The notes: generated by a model from the sequence alone, not told the origin. Shown: positions 27,801 through 36,327, counted from the stretch's first letter. The stretch is DNA of 64,000 bases from Levilactobacillus brevis (GCA_003666485.1 CP032931.1:2170001-2234000), one strand, 5' to 3'. Numbers and translations: made by a program.

Positions 27801-28404
27801 CACGGCCTTCCAGCTCCGCGATGATGTCTTCGACCCGGTGCAGGTACGCCATGGTGTCGTCCAGTTCACGCTGGGCCTTTTCCTTGTGCTTCCGGTACTT
27901 GTAAACGCCGGCCACTTCTTCAATGATATTGCGCCGGTCTTCTGGCTTACTGTTGAAAATGGCCTCGACGCGCCCCTGAGAAATAATGGAGAAAGAATCT
28001 TGCCCCATCCCCGAATCCATCAGGAGTTCCGTAATATCCTTGAGTCGACAGCTCTGCCCGTTCAGTTGGTAATCCGAATCACCCGAGCGATACAAGATCC
28101 GACTGATGGTCAGCTCCGTGTAATCGCTCTTCAGGTAGTGATCGCTATTGTCCAACGTAATCGACACGGCGGCCCGATTCAACGGGTGCCGGTCAGCCGA
28201 ACCCGCAAAGATCACGTCGGGCATCTTACTTCCCCGCAAGCTTTTGGCGGATTGTTCCCCCAAGACCCACCGAACGGCTTCGGAAATGTTACTCTTACCG
28301 CTCCCATTTGGGCCGACGATGCCAGTCATCCCCGGCAAAAAGTCAATTCGGGTTTTATCCGCAAAGGACTTGAACCCGCTAATTTCTAATGTCTTTAACC
28401 GCAT
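24850..28404 (-). CDS. smc: Chromosome segregation ATPase Smc
   Basis: An 1184-residue structural-maintenance-of-chromosomes protein that, with ScpA and ScpB, compacts and segregates the nucleoid. Walker A is GPNGSGKSNISEAV (about 32-45). Two long Gln/Ala-rich coiled coils (about 165-500 and 675-1010) flank the hinge (about 510-660, with GRATFLPLS). The ABC signature LSGGERALTA and Walker B FCILDEVEAALDPANV lie near 1090-1130. The length is typical. The rnc stop lies 12 nt upstream, and smc is coupled to ftsY, the standard rnc-smc-ftsY operon. Confidence 0.98.
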   Translation of the reverse strand: MRLKTLEISGFKSFADKTRIDFLPGMTGIVGPNGSGKSNISEAVRWVLGEQSAKSLRGSKMPDVIFAGSADRHPLNRAAVSITLDNSDHYLKSDYTELTISRILYRSGDSDYQLNGQSCRLKDITELLMDSGMGQDSFSIISQGRVEAIFNSKPEDRRNIIEEVAGVYKYRKHKEKAQRELDDTMAYLHRVEDIIAELEGRVQPLEEQSNLAQDYLDQQQKFALLDRTQLVRQLHTEMTQKQTADAQVTDKQQQVAQHQAAEKTQTETVTALKRQQTELLTQKDALQAQLVQATQLVEQRQGQVNLSGEQQKHQDEQRQRLEDQLATLKAQLAENQDALTQAQASIDELTAAMKTAKREARELTAATDPQTIADLRQQLEDQRATYFDQKQAVANWRNQRQYLQQNQERMQQQGKRVAEQLATLQDQAKAAQQAVTELDAQATTQKAALNQAEQALDTEAGAYQQHQQQYQTLQHNWQAALEVYQRAQTKAASQQASSAEYGGFYQGVRAILKQRDHFRGLLGAVSELLTVPERYTTAVEYALGGQLQQVVVDDETTAKAAVGYLREHRAGRATFLPLSTVHGRQLDHNTLQQVRNLPGFLGVGSDLVKIDQAAETILGYLLGTTIFAANLDTAVAISQRIHHRYRVVSLAGDVVSASGAITGGQTRQTHSSVLRQQQELQQLQASIAQMQQSLNAQEAKIKAQRAALATSEQKSQDLQSTINDLQPKCRQLDDQLASAKTTLDQANRQVKAAELEIQQAQASDADDQSSQLAQQIQAGEAQVTTTEKAITALQQKITMVTAEQSQKQTALTAKQTWLAGAKERHQQQRDTVKSLLADISADQQQVAQVSAQLTEVTQQTALTPAAAKQQLAQAQADRETVQQSLTATDEQLTTVNDQLATAETANQRTSGLLQLANDDFQAAQVQQTRLAALIDQQQNQLAEKYQLSLAAAEQDVSDLPADELAVQLKLLKKGLDEIGTVNVNAIDEYREVKERYDFLTQQRDDLVTAKEQLTATMTELDGQVKSRFKASFDQVAAKFTATFKQMFGGGKAELVLTDPHDLLTTGVDIMAQPPGKKFQNMGLLSGGERALTAITLLFAILQVQPVPFCILDEVEAALDPANVTRFARYIHQFQDQTQFIVITHRKETMVQADILYGVTMQESGVSKMVAVDLDQETTQERKQS

Positions 28405-28416
28405 CGTTAGTCATCC

Positions 28417-29112
28417 TTACTCTTCTTTCAAATTCGCCAACGCGTGGCGCGCGGCATTTTGTTCCGCGTGTTTCTTCGAGTGGCCGTGGCCCTCGCCCAA
28501 TAACTTGTCATCCACGTACACGGCGACCTTGAAGGCCCGGTCATTGTCGGGCCCCTCTTCGTCTAACAAGCGGTAGTCGATGTCGACCGGACCGTTTTGT
28601 TGGACCAGTTCTTGCAATTCGGTCTTGTGATCGAAGAACTCGTCGAAGCGGCCCTCATCGAGCTTGGGGAAGACGACCTTCGTGACGAACGGCACGACCT
28701 TCTCCAATCCCTGATCCATGTACAAAGCACCGATGAATGATTCAAAAATATCGCACAACAGGGAATCCCGTTGCCGAGCCTGAGCCTTTTCTTCGCCCTT
28801 GCCCAAGCGAATGTACTTGTCAAAATGGCATTCGCGAGCAAAGCTGGCAAAGCTCTGTTCATTGACCATGGCGGCCCGTAGCCGCGTCAAACGTCCCTGG
28901 GGCATCTTGGGGTAACGCCGGAAGATGTAGTTGGAGACGACCAGCTGCATCACGGCATCCCCTAAGAACTCGATGCGCTCATAAAATTTCAACCCCTGAT
29001 TGGGATGTTCGTTGACGTACGAAGCTTGGGTAAACGCTTCGTCGAGTAACGATTGATCTTTAAAATGAATATCAAAATTTTCTGCTAACTCTTGATTTAA
29101 TCCAGCAATCAC
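28417..29112 (-). CDS. rnc: Ribonuclease III
   Basis: A 231-residue RNase III that cleaves double-stranded RNA, including rRNA precursors. The nuclease domain carries the signature ERIEFLGDAVMQLVV (about 45-59) and the second metal-site region DIFESFIGALYMDQG (about 120-134). A double-stranded RNA binding domain follows (about 160-229, with GHGHSKKHAEQNAARHAL). The start codon is GTG at 29112, preceded by GAGGG at 9 nt. It heads rnc-smc-ftsY. Confidence 0.97.
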   Translation of the reverse strand: MIAGLNQELAENFDIHFKDQSLLDEAFTQASYVNEHPNQGLKFYERIEFLGDAVMQLVVSNYIFRRYPKMPQGRLTRLRAAMVNEQSFASFARECHFDKYIRLGKGEEKAQARQRDSLLCDIFESFIGALYMDQGLEKVVPFVTKVVFPKLDEGRFDEFFDHKTELQELVQQNGPVDIDYRLLDEEGPDNDRAFKVAVYVDDKLLGEGHGHSKKHAEQNAARHALANLKEE

Positions 29113-29180
29113 GCGCTAATTCCCTCATTTCTTCTGTAACTCTATCAGTACCTATCGTTCATTTAAAGACATACATGCCT

Positions 29181-29186
29181 ATTATA
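29181..29186 (-). promoter_or_regulatory. Likely -10 box of the rnc-smc-ftsY operon
   Basis: A perfect TATAAT on the minus strand 69 nt before the rnc start. The -35 is weak (TTGTGG with short spacing), so only the -10 is annotated. Confidence 0.55.
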
Positions 29187-29215
29187 CCTGAACCCGGTCA
29201 CCACAACGGCGATTT

Positions 29216-29300
29216 GCCAAAAATTTTCGGCGAATCGCCGAAATTTGCCCCATCTAAAGCGTGAAAGAGCCCGGGACGACGTAATCGACGGCCCGGACTC
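29216..29300 (-). terminator. Tandem terminator-like hairpins after acpP
   Basis: First hairpin on the minus strand: GAGTCCGGG/CCCGGGCTC (29267-29300), with a weak CTTTC tail. Second: TTTCGGCG-ATT-CGCCGAAA (29225-29243), followed by ATTTTTGG. Together they would end the plsX-acpP transcript before the rnc promoter. Confidence 0.65.
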
Positions 29301-29309
29301 GCTCAGTGT

Positions 29310-29561
29310 TTATTTTTCTTGGTTTTGGTGAGCGTCGATGTAATCAACGACTTCGCCAATCGTGTTTAGCTTTTCGGCATCTTCATCCGAAATCTCAGCG
29401 CCAAACGTGTCTTCCAATTCCAACACGAATTCCACGAAATCAATGGAATCGGCGTCAAGGTCTTGCTTGAAGTTCAGTTGGTCGTTGATGGCATCCCAGT
29501 CGGTTTCAAACCGGTCGGCGATGATGTCCGCAATCTTGTCAAAAATTTCTGCTTTTGTCAT
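29310..29561 (-). CDS. acpP: Acyl carrier protein
   Basis: An 83-residue acidic acyl carrier protein for fatty acid and phospholipid synthesis. The phosphopantetheine attachment serine is Ser39 in DADSIDFVEF, a slight variant of the common DSLD motif. The helices MTKAEIFDKIADIIADRF and EDAEKLNTIGEVVDYI flank it. It follows plsX by 75 nt, as in many Firmicutes, and its operon ends at two hairpins before rnc. Confidence 0.95.
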   Translation of the reverse strand: MTKAEIFDKIADIIADRFETDWDAINDQLNFKQDLDADSIDFVEFVLELEDTFGAEISDEDAEKLNTIGEVVDYIDAHQNQEK

Positions 29562-29636
29562 TGTAATCCCTCACTCACAGTATTCAATAAGTAGTCTAAC
29601 CGTTTTGCCGGTCCTTGTCTAGCCAATTATAGCTGG

Positions 29637-30671
29637 CTACTTCAAGGATTCCTTCAACGCCGCCATCTGGTCACCGTGTTCGGCAAAATACGTGACTAAC
29701 TGGTCGGCACTCTTGCTGGCAAGTAGCTCCCTGATCTGACCGATGGTGTTCTTCACGGTTGGTGCCTTCGTGGAACCATGCGTCTTGACCACGGGTGCTT
29801 TCAAGCCCAGCAGGACCGCCCCACCATACTGCGAGTAATCCATGGCACTCTGAACATTTTTGAAGACGGGTTTCAACAGGCCGGCCCCCAACTTACCGCC
29901 GAGACCGCCGCTCATGATTTCCCCTTTGATCAGCTTTAACATGGACAGGGCCGTGCCTTCAATGGCCTTGAGCGTCGCGTTACCAGTAAAGCCATCGGTC
30001 ACGACCACGTCGGCGGCCCCATTTAACAATTCACGCGATTCCACGTTGCCGACAAAATTAATTTCGTCCATGGCTGATAAGGCGTCGTGAATGGCCCGGT
30101 GCGCCTTGTCACCCTTGTCCGCTTCGGTCCCGTTGTTCAAGAGGCCCACCCGGGGATTAGCCACGTGCATCACGGATTGGGCGTAATACTGCCCCATGAT
30201 GGCGTATTGGACCACGTTAAATGGCTTGGTATCGGCGTTAGCCCCCACATCGAGCATGACGAAGCTGGACTGGTCTGGCTTGCGCAAAACGGGCAAAGTC
30301 GTGGTCAACCCGGGCCGGTCGATGCCCTTGATCCGGCCGACGATCAACAGGCCCGCCGCCAACACGGCCCCAGTATTGCCGGCAGAAAAGAACGCGTCGG
30401 CCTGGCCTTCACGCACGGCCGTAGCGGCCAGTACGATGCTGGATTGTTTCTTGCGGCGAACGGCGCGTACCGGTTCGTCTTCCATGGCAATGACTTCCGG
30501 TGCCGAGATCAGCTCGATGCGCGTGCTGTCCTGCAGCAGCGGCTTGACCTGTTCTTCTTGACCATAGAGTAAAAATTCCAGGTCCGGATAAGCATCCCGG
30601 GCCAATTCGATGCCCTTAACGATTTCTGCGGGGGCGTAATCGCCACCCATTGCGTCTACGGCAATTTTCAT
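29637..30671 (-). CDS. plsX: Phosphate acyltransferase PlsX
   Basis: A 344-residue enzyme making acyl-phosphate from acyl-ACP, the first step of the PlsX/PlsY/PlsC route to phosphatidic acid. It begins MKIAVDAMGGDYAP, the family signature, with FFSAGNTGAVLAAGL (about 95), MLDVGANAD (about 140) and VVTDGFTGNATLKAIEG (about 225). AGGAAGG precedes the ATG. Upstream is a 1-kb gap packed with the structured repeats, so its promoter must sit in or just after copy B. Confidence 0.96.
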   Translation of the reverse strand: MKIAVDAMGGDYAPAEIVKGIELARDAYPDLEFLLYGQEEQVKPLLQDSTRIELISAPEVIAMEDEPVRAVRRKKQSSIVLAATAVREGQADAFFSAGNTGAVLAAGLLIVGRIKGIDRPGLTTTLPVLRKPDQSSFVMLDVGANADTKPFNVVQYAIMGQYYAQSVMHVANPRVGLLNNGTEADKGDKAHRAIHDALSAMDEINFVGNVESRELLNGAADVVVTDGFTGNATLKAIEGTALSMLKLIKGEIMSGGLGGKLGAGLLKPVFKNVQSAMDYSQYGGAVLLGLKAPVVKTHGSTKAPTVKNTIGQIRELLASKSADQLVTYFAEHGDQMAALKESLK

Positions 30672-30762
30672 GAGTACCCTTCCTTTGCATCACGTCTACG
30701 TGCTCAGACGGTATTTTTTGGTTTGATTCATTGTTTTAAAATGGCTGACGAGATTGATGGGA

Positions 30763-30948
30763 GCTGGCCGCCTACCGTTCACTAAATATGAGCCGGTTCG
30801 CTGTGGGCGGACGGGGCGAGCCAAAGAGCGGTCTCGCCGCCTCGCCTTTGAGCCGAAACCCACGTCTCAAAGACGCCAGTTTTCTAAGCGCCTTTGCCAC
30901 TTAGAAAACTCCCACGGCTGAGCTCATATTTAGTGAACTCACGGCTAC
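30763..30948 (+). repeat. Intergenic structured repeat, copy B (full)
   Basis: A 186-nt full copy. The closing stem is a perfect 17 bp, GTTCACTAAATATGAGC with its complement. Internal hairpins are GGCGAG/CTCGCC, CTTTGAG/CTCAAAG and AGTTTTCTAAG/CTTAGAAAACT. It lies 91 nt upstream of plsX, opposite to it. Confidence 0.9.
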
Positions 30949-31034
30949 TATCACAGTCCAACCACAACGCTGGCTAATGCGCAAATTACATAGTGACAGG
31001 CTACCACGACCATCGTGCTGGGGGTTAGTGTTAA

Positions 31035-31216
31035 CTGGCCGCCTGCCGTTACGCGAAATTCTAGGCTGGAACGCTGGGGAAGGACCGGGCGAGCCACAGT
31101 ACGGTCTCGCCCTTGCTTTAAGCCGGAAACCCACCGTCTTAAAGTCACCAATTTCGTAGCAAAGTACGCTACGAAATTCCCCGGCTGAGCCTAGATTTCA
31201 CTTCACTCTCGGCTTA
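31035..31216 (+). repeat. Intergenic structured repeat, copy C (second subfamily)
   Basis: A 182-nt copy whose ends carry GAAATTCTAGGCT/AGCCTAGATTTC (one bulge) instead of the CCAAATATG arms. Internal hairpins: GGGCGAG/CTCGCCC, CTTTAAG/CTTAAAG and AATTTCGTAGC/GCTACGAAATT. Confidence 0.88.
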
Positions 31217-31480
31217 GGTGGTCCTCGTCAGCAATACTGACTTAAACCATCCTCGACCACTGAGTCATCGACAGATTCACTCCCACAGTGGCAGTAAAAC
31301 ACTGACCTAGCTGCCAAGGCTACCACCACCGTAGCCGATAGTTCGGCAAAGATGGGCTAGACTTCCCAACCACAAACGTGGCTAGGCGCACACCCCCATG
31401 TAACATCACAGACAACACACATCCGTGAACCTTAAACACACCATGAATCACCAACTGACGGTCGTGGACACCCACCACGT
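31217..31480. other. Spacer between inverted repeat copies C and D, with a decayed repeat end
   Basis: No gene. At 31331-31362 the sequence GTAGCCGATAGTTCGGCAAA continues into GATGGGCTAG and matches the terminal arm of the repeat family in minus orientation with several changes, so it looks like a truncated, decayed copy (J). The word CAGTAAAACAC (31294-31304) also occurs beside copy I near 59677. Confidence 0.55.
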
Positions 31481-31659
31481 CAGCCGTGAGTGGAGCAAAA
31501 CTAGGCTCAGCCGGGGAATTTATCTGCGGTCTTTGCTGATAAATTGGTGTCTTTGAGACGTGTTCTTTCGGCTCAAAGCAAGGTCCGAGACCGCATTTTG
31601 GCTCGGGCCGTCCTCCCCAGCGTTCCAGTCCTAGTTTTGCGGAACGGCAAGGCGGTCAG
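31481..31659 (-). repeat. Intergenic structured repeat, copy D (second subfamily)
   Basis: A 179-nt copy in the opposite orientation to C. In its own sense the closing stem is GCAAAACTAGG/CCTAGTTTTGC, different in sequence from every other copy but paired. Internal hairpins: CCGAG/CTCGG, CTTTGAG/CTCAAAG and AATTTATC/GATAAATT. It ends 34 nt from the recG stop. Confidence 0.87.
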
Positions 31660-31693
31660 TCCCCGCCATGTCGCCAACCACGACCAATAACGT

Positions 31694-33727
31694 CTAGTCC
31701 ATGGTCGTGTTTTGGTGAGCGGTGGTGCTGAGGAAGGCGGCGAGGGCCAGATTGGCATCCTTGTCCGCCCAATCAGGTGCGGCCACCGTTTCCTTTGCGG
31801 CCTGTTGTGCGGCGCTCAAGATGTTCAGGTCCGCCACGGGATCGCCCACCTTGAAGTCGGGCACCCCAGACTGCTTTCTCCCTAGAATATCACCTGGGCC
31901 CCGCAATTCCAAATCCTTTTGCGATAACACGAACCCATCATTGGTACTGGTCATGGTCGTCATCCGTTCCACGGCCAACTGGTTCTTGGGGTCCGCAATC
32001 AAAATACAAGCCGACGCGCGCGTCCCCCGACCGACCCGGCCCCGCAACTGGTGCAGTTGTGCCAAGCCAAAGTGATCGGCGTCATAAATCATCATCAACG
32101 TCGCGTTGGGCACGTCGACCCCGACTTCAATCACGGTCGTGGCGACTAACACCTGGAATTCATTGGCTTTAAACGCCGCCATAATGGCATTTTTCTCGTC
32201 GTCTTTCATTCGGCCGTGTAGGAGACCGACCTTGTACTCGGGTTCAAATTCTTCTTTGAACCGCGCGTAAATGGCCTCGGCGTTTTTCATATCCACGGCC
32301 TCCGACTCCTCAATCAAGGGGGTGACCACGTAGGCTTGCGACCCCGTGCTCAGCTCCGCCTTGACCTGCCGGAGCGTGGCATCGACCTGATTACTACGAA
32401 TCCAGGTGGTCTTGATGGGTTGCCGGCCGGCTGGCAGTTCATTGATGACCGACACGTCCATTTCGCCGTACGCCGTAATGGCCAGCGTCCGCGGAATCGG
32501 CGTTGCCGTCATGGCCAAGACGTCGGGTTGTTGGCCCTTCTCACGCAAGGCTTGACGTTGGTTGACCCCGAAACGGTGTTGCTCATCGATCACGGCCAAC
32601 CCCAACTGATGATAGGTCACTTCCGGTTGAATCAAGGCGTGGGTCCCAATCAAGAGGTCGACGCCGCCTTGGGCAATCTGTGGCAGTAACGTCTTGCGCG
32701 CACTGGCCTTGGTGGCCCCCGTTAGTAAGGCGACGTTGACCGGAAAGTCGGCAAACAGCTTGGCCAAATTATTGGCGTGTTGCTCGGCCAGAATTTCCGT
32801 TGGCGCCATCAAAGCGGCCTGGGCACCCGCGGTAATCGCGGCGTACATGGCGATGGCCGCCACGACGGTCTTCCCACTACCGACATCCCCCTGTAACAGG
32901 CGATTCATGTGGACCGGTCGTTTCAAATCGAAACAGATCTCGTTGACGACCTTCTTTTGGGCGCCCGTCAATTCGTATGGGAGTGAATCGATGAAGGCCT
33001 TGAGCTTGGGCAAATCGTAATGCAACGCCTGACCGTGTAGCGTGTGGTCTTGTTGGCGCACGATTTGTAACCGCAACTCAAATAAGTAAAATTCCTCAAA
33101 CTTCGCCGTCCGCCGCGCGGCTTGGGCGGCCGCACCGTCCGCTGGAAAATGCATGTCGTGGATCATTTGCTTGCGGTGTAACAGGCGGTACTGTTCGCGC
33201 AGGGGTTCGGGAATCAGGTCGACGATCACGGGTTCATAGGCCTCGTAGGCCGACGTTACCAACTTTTGAATCGTGCCCTGACGAATCTCCTTATTGGCCG
33301 GGTAGATCGACCCCATGCCGCTGTCGGCGCTGGCCAAGATCTTCATCCCCGCCAGCGACTGCCGTTTGGCATCAAAGCGACCGTAGACCACGATATCATT
33401 GCCGACTTCCAGCTTGTCCTTCAACCACGGCTGATTGAAGAAGGTCACCGGGATCACGTTGTGTTCGTCCAGCAACAGCCGAAAGTTCAACCGATTTTTC
33501 TTGCGGCCAAAGCGCGTCAAGACAGGCGCACCAGCCACCGTTCCCTTAAGTGTGACCTTAGCTTGGTCGCTCAGTTCTGCCGGATCCTTGGCCTGCAGAT
33601 CCTCGTAACGGAAGGGAAAGTACGTCAAAAGGTCATTGATATTTTCAATCTCCAGGCTGTTTAGCGCCTGAACCCGCTTGGGGCCGACTCCGGCCAATGC
33701 CGCCACGCTATCACTTAAACTTGTCAT
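31694..33727 (-). CDS. recG: ATP-dependent DNA helicase RecG
   Basis: A 677-residue superfamily 2 helicase that reverses stalled forks and migrates Holliday junctions. The N-terminal wedge/OB domain (about 1-230) includes DLLTYFPFRYEDL. The helicase core has LLQGDVGSGKTVVAA (Walker A, about 279), AVIDEQHRFGVNQR (DEQH box, about 382), MTATPIPRTLA, TTVIEVGVDVPNA and QLRGRVGRG. GGGAGG lies upstream of the ATG. It follows fakA in the same direction after a terminator. Confidence 0.97.
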   Translation of the reverse strand: MTSLSDSVAALAGVGPKRVQALNSLEIENINDLLTYFPFRYEDLQAKDPAELSDQAKVTLKGTVAGAPVLTRFGRKKNRLNFRLLLDEHNVIPVTFFNQPWLKDKLEVGNDIVVYGRFDAKRQSLAGMKILASADSGMGSIYPANKEIRQGTIQKLVTSAYEAYEPVIVDLIPEPLREQYRLLHRKQMIHDMHFPADGAAAQAARRTAKFEEFYLFELRLQIVRQQDHTLHGQALHYDLPKLKAFIDSLPYELTGAQKKVVNEICFDLKRPVHMNRLLQGDVGSGKTVVAAIAMYAAITAGAQAALMAPTEILAEQHANNLAKLFADFPVNVALLTGATKASARKTLLPQIAQGGVDLLIGTHALIQPEVTYHQLGLAVIDEQHRFGVNQRQALREKGQQPDVLAMTATPIPRTLAITAYGEMDVSVINELPAGRQPIKTTWIRSNQVDATLRQVKAELSTGSQAYVVTPLIEESEAVDMKNAEAIYARFKEEFEPEYKVGLLHGRMKDDEKNAIMAAFKANEFQVLVATTVIEVGVDVPNATLMMIYDADHFGLAQLHQLRGRVGRGTRASACILIADPKNQLAVERMTTMTSTNDGFVLSQKDLELRGPGDILGRKQSGVPDFKVGDPVADLNILSAAQQAAKETVAAPDWADKDANLALAAFLSTTAHQNTTMD

Positions 33728-33753
33728 TTCGTTCCCTCCCGTCAGTTAGATAG

Positions 33754-33790
33754 CGAAAAAAAGACTGGACGGTCAGCCCAATCTTTTTTC
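33754..33790 (-). terminator. Terminator after fakA
   Basis: A long A/T-rich stem, AAAAAAGATTGG/CCAGTCTTTTTT on the minus strand, ending in a T tract, 10 nt past the fakA stop. Confidence 0.8.
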
Positions 33791-33799
33791 GTTTACCGG

Positions 33800-35491
33800 T
33801 TATTCAACCGAAATCAAGAATGGGTAAACCGGTTGGTCCCCTTCATGAACTTCTGTTTCTAGTTCGTCATCTAAGGCCGCGACCTGTTGTTGCAGTTGGT
33901 CGGCCACGTCTGCCGTGGTATCGGCACCATAAATGATCGTCACAATTTCACTGTCGTCATCAAGCATGGCCTTAACGGTCGCCACTGCGGTCGTTAAGAG
34001 GTCAGCGTCGGTCACCTTGATCGTGCCGTCGACGATGCCCATGTAATTGCCTTCCTTGATGTCAAAGCCATCCAATTGCGTGTCGCGAATGGCGTGGGTG
34101 ATCTGCCCACTCTTCACGGCGCTCAAATTGTCTTCCATGGCTGCTTGGTTTTCGTCCAATTCAGCGTCCGGATTGTACCCGAGCATCGCGGTCATCCCTT
34201 GTGAAACCGTCTTGGCATGCACAATCACAGTGGGAATGTCGGCGACCTTAGCGGCTTGTTCTGCGGCTAAGAAAATATTCTTGTTGTTGGGCAACACGAT
34301 GGCGCGTTTGGCTTGGCTCTGGTTGATAGCATCCACGATATCCTGCGTACTTGGATTCATGGTTTGACCACCGTTGACCACGTGGGTCACACCCAGGCTC
34401 TTGAACAGCGTTCCCAGGCCTTCACCGGCCGCAATCGCAATGATGGCCGTGTCAGCTGGGGCTTCTTCAGGCGCCGTTGCAACAGGTGCGTTGCCGGCCT
34501 CTTCATCGTGTTCCATGATGGTTTCTTGTTGCATCCGCATGTTGTCGACCTTGACCTTAGCCAGGTCACCGAATTCTTGGCCCCAAGCAATGACCTTGCC
34601 GGGGTGTTCCGTGTGGACGTGGACCTTGACGATTTCCTCGTCGTTCACGACCAGCAGAGAATCCCCTAAGTCAGCCAGGTACTTGTAGAAAGTGTCGTAG
34701 TCAAAGTCGTGCTTGACTTGCTTCCCACGGCCGATACGGACCATGATTTCTGTACAGTAACCGTACTTGATGCTGTTGGGGTCCAGCTTCCCTTGCACGC
34801 TTTGGTGGTGGGCAGCATCGATCATTTCGTCCATTTCAGCATCGTCTGGCTTGTAGTCGCCCTCTTCAGCCACGCGACCGTTCAATGAGTCGTTAAAGGC
34901 TTCGAGCACAAACGTCAACCCTTGACCACCGGAATCCACGACACCGACTTGTTTCAAGACGGGCAGTAAGTCTGGTGTCTTGGCCAAAGCCGCCTTGGCC
35001 GCCTCAAACACGGCATCCATCACGGCTAAGACGTCGTCGGATTGCTTAGCCGTGTTTAAACCGGCCTGAGCCCCTTCACGGACGACGGTGAGGATAGTTC
35101 CTTCAGTTGGCTTCATAACCGCCTTATAGGCCGTTTCTGCGCCCGCTGCGAAGCCATCCGCCAAATCCTGTGCGGTCAACACTTGCTTGTCGGCTAATTT
35201 TTTGGAAAAGCCGCGGAAGATTTGGGACAAGATGACCCCGGAATTTCCCCGAGCGCCCATCAGTAAGCCCTTGGCCAAAGCAACGGCCAGAACCCCGACG
35301 GCCGTACTATCGGCATCGCGTTCGTACTTGGCCCCACTTTGAAGTGAAAGGCTCATGTTGGTCCCCGTGTCCCCATCTGGAACCGGGAAAACATTGAGTG
35401 AGTTAATAAAATCAGCGTTTTGGTTTAGCTTTTGCGAGGCGGCTTGGACCATCTTACCAAACTCAAGATTAGTAATTTCTGTTACTTTCAA
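33800..35491 (-). CDS. fakA: Fatty acid kinase subunit FakA / YloV-type DhaL-domain protein
   Basis: A 563-residue protein of the DAK2/YloV family. The N-terminal DhaL-like ATP-binding domain begins near residue 8 and has NVFPVPDGDTGTNMSLSL (about 30-47) and GARGNSGVILSQI (about 79-91). A central domain and a C-terminal DegV-associated domain (about 240-560) follow. In Firmicutes FakA phosphorylates fatty acids presented by FakB (DegV) proteins, feeding PlsX. Having plsX and acpP two genes downstream fits this pathway. No fakB gene is in the window. It is preceded by an Asp23-family gene, the standard order. Confidence 0.92.
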   Translation of the reverse strand: MKVTEITNLEFGKMVQAASQKLNQNADFINSLNVFPVPDGDTGTNMSLSLQSGAKYERDADSTAVGVLAVALAKGLLMGARGNSGVILSQIFRGFSKKLADKQVLTAQDLADGFAAGAETAYKAVMKPTEGTILTVVREGAQAGLNTAKQSDDVLAVMDAVFEAAKAALAKTPDLLPVLKQVGVVDSGGQGLTFVLEAFNDSLNGRVAEEGDYKPDDAEMDEMIDAAHHQSVQGKLDPNSIKYGYCTEIMVRIGRGKQVKHDFDYDTFYKYLADLGDSLLVVNDEEIVKVHVHTEHPGKVIAWGQEFGDLAKVKVDNMRMQQETIMEHDEEAGNAPVATAPEEAPADTAIIAIAAGEGLGTLFKSLGVTHVVNGGQTMNPSTQDIVDAINQSQAKRAIVLPNNKNIFLAAEQAAKVADIPTVIVHAKTVSQGMTAMLGYNPDAELDENQAAMEDNLSAVKSGQITHAIRDTQLDGFDIKEGNYMGIVDGTIKVTDADLLTTAVATVKAMLDDDSEIVTIIYGADTTADVADQLQQQVAALDDELETEVHEGDQPVYPFLISVE

Positions 35492-35523
35492 CTAAGTTTC
35501 CTCCTTGATTTCAGTACGTCTGG

Positions 35524-35886
35524 CTAATCAGCCAACACCCGCACCCCTTGGACAATCACGTTAACTGAGTTTGCGGTAACCCCCAGCATGGTTTCCAGGT
35601 TATATTTGACTTTAGCTTGCACGCTACGAGACACTTCAGAGATCTTCGTGCCATAGCTGGCAATGATGTACACGTCAATGGCCACGCCGTTTTCTTCCTG
35701 ACGTACGACCACACCGCGGGCGAAATTCTCCCGCCGTAAAATATCATTAACGTTATCACGAATCTGATTCTTACTTGCCATGCCCACGACACCATAATTA
35801 TCAGTCGCGGCACCCCCAACTACGGTCGCAATTACTTCATTGGTAATATCAATTGTTCCGTACTGAGTCTTAATCTTAACGGCCAT
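35524..35886 (-). CDS. Asp23/Gls24-family envelope stress protein (YloU)
   Basis: A 120-residue member of the Asp23/Gls24 (DUF322) family, small proteins linked to envelope stress and found beside fakA in Firmicutes. It begins MAVKIKTQYGTIDITNEVIA and carries VGGAATDNYGVVGMASKNQ and VDVYIIASYGTKISEVSRSVQ, the family core. The ATG at 35886 is used because AAGGAGG stands 8 nt upstream; the frame open to 36003 runs into the divergent rpmB promoter region. A second paralogue lies at 60396-60839. Confidence 0.93.
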   Translation of the reverse strand: MAVKIKTQYGTIDITNEVIATVVGGAATDNYGVVGMASKNQIRDNVNDILRRENFARGVVVRQEENGVAIDVYIIASYGTKISEVSRSVQAKVKYNLETMLGVTANSVNVIVQGVRVLAD

Positions 35887-36026
35887 GGAAATAGCCTCCT
35901 TGTCTGGATATAGAATCTTAACAGAAATTAATCTTACCACAACCCACGCAAAAATAGAAATAGGAAGACCAAAATGCGTGTTCTGACGGTAAATAAGTGT
36001 CAAGCAAAATTACTTGAAAGAAAACA

Positions 36027-36055
36027 TTGCGTTCGACAAAAGAGTATGGTAAATT
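36027..36055 (+). promoter_or_regulatory. Promoter of rpmB
   Basis: -35 TTGCGT (36027-36032), 17-nt spacer, -10 TAAATT (36050-36055). It starts transcription about 55 nt before rpmB, divergent from asp23-fakA. Confidence 0.65.
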
Positions 36056-36118
36056 AGTCAGGTGAGTGAAAAGCACTGCTTTTTAAAAGTAATGAATCCA
36101 TAAAGGAGGGTTTACGCC

Positions 36119-36304
36119 ATGGCAAAGGATTTTATCAACGGTAAGCGGACGCGCTTCGGTAACAAGCGTTCTCACGCTTTGAATTCAAGTCGTCGCGCTT
36201 GGAAGCCGAACTTGCAAAAGGTTCGCATCTTAGTGGACGGTAAGCCAAAGAAGGTCTGGGTTTCAGCTCGGACTTTGAAATCAGGCAAGGTCACTCGCGT
36301 CTAG
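36119..36304 (+). CDS. rpmB: 50S ribosomal protein L28
   Basis: A 61-residue L28 of the large subunit, beginning [22 protein letters not shown] and ending [11 protein letters not shown]. This is the short, zinc-ligand-free form common in lactobacilli. AAGGAGGG lies upstream of the ATG. It is the only essential plus-strand gene in the 12.6-64 kb region, divergent from asp23, and closed by a good terminator. Confidence 0.97.
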   Translation: MAKDFINGKRTRFGNKRSHALNSSRRAWKPNLQKVRILVDGKPKKVWVSARTLKSGKVTRV

Positions 36305-36327
36305 TTAACGACACGATGAATCTTAAG

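Noticed and set aside
27706-28389. 227-codon plus-strand frame
   Set aside because: Antisense shadow of smc in GC-rich coding DNA; no ribosome binding site or family likeness.
31035-31659. Structured repeats as remnants of an insertion sequence
   Set aside because: No transposase fragment is readable in any frame, and the paired stem changes argue for a selected fold; a MITE-like origin remains possible and is covered under findings.
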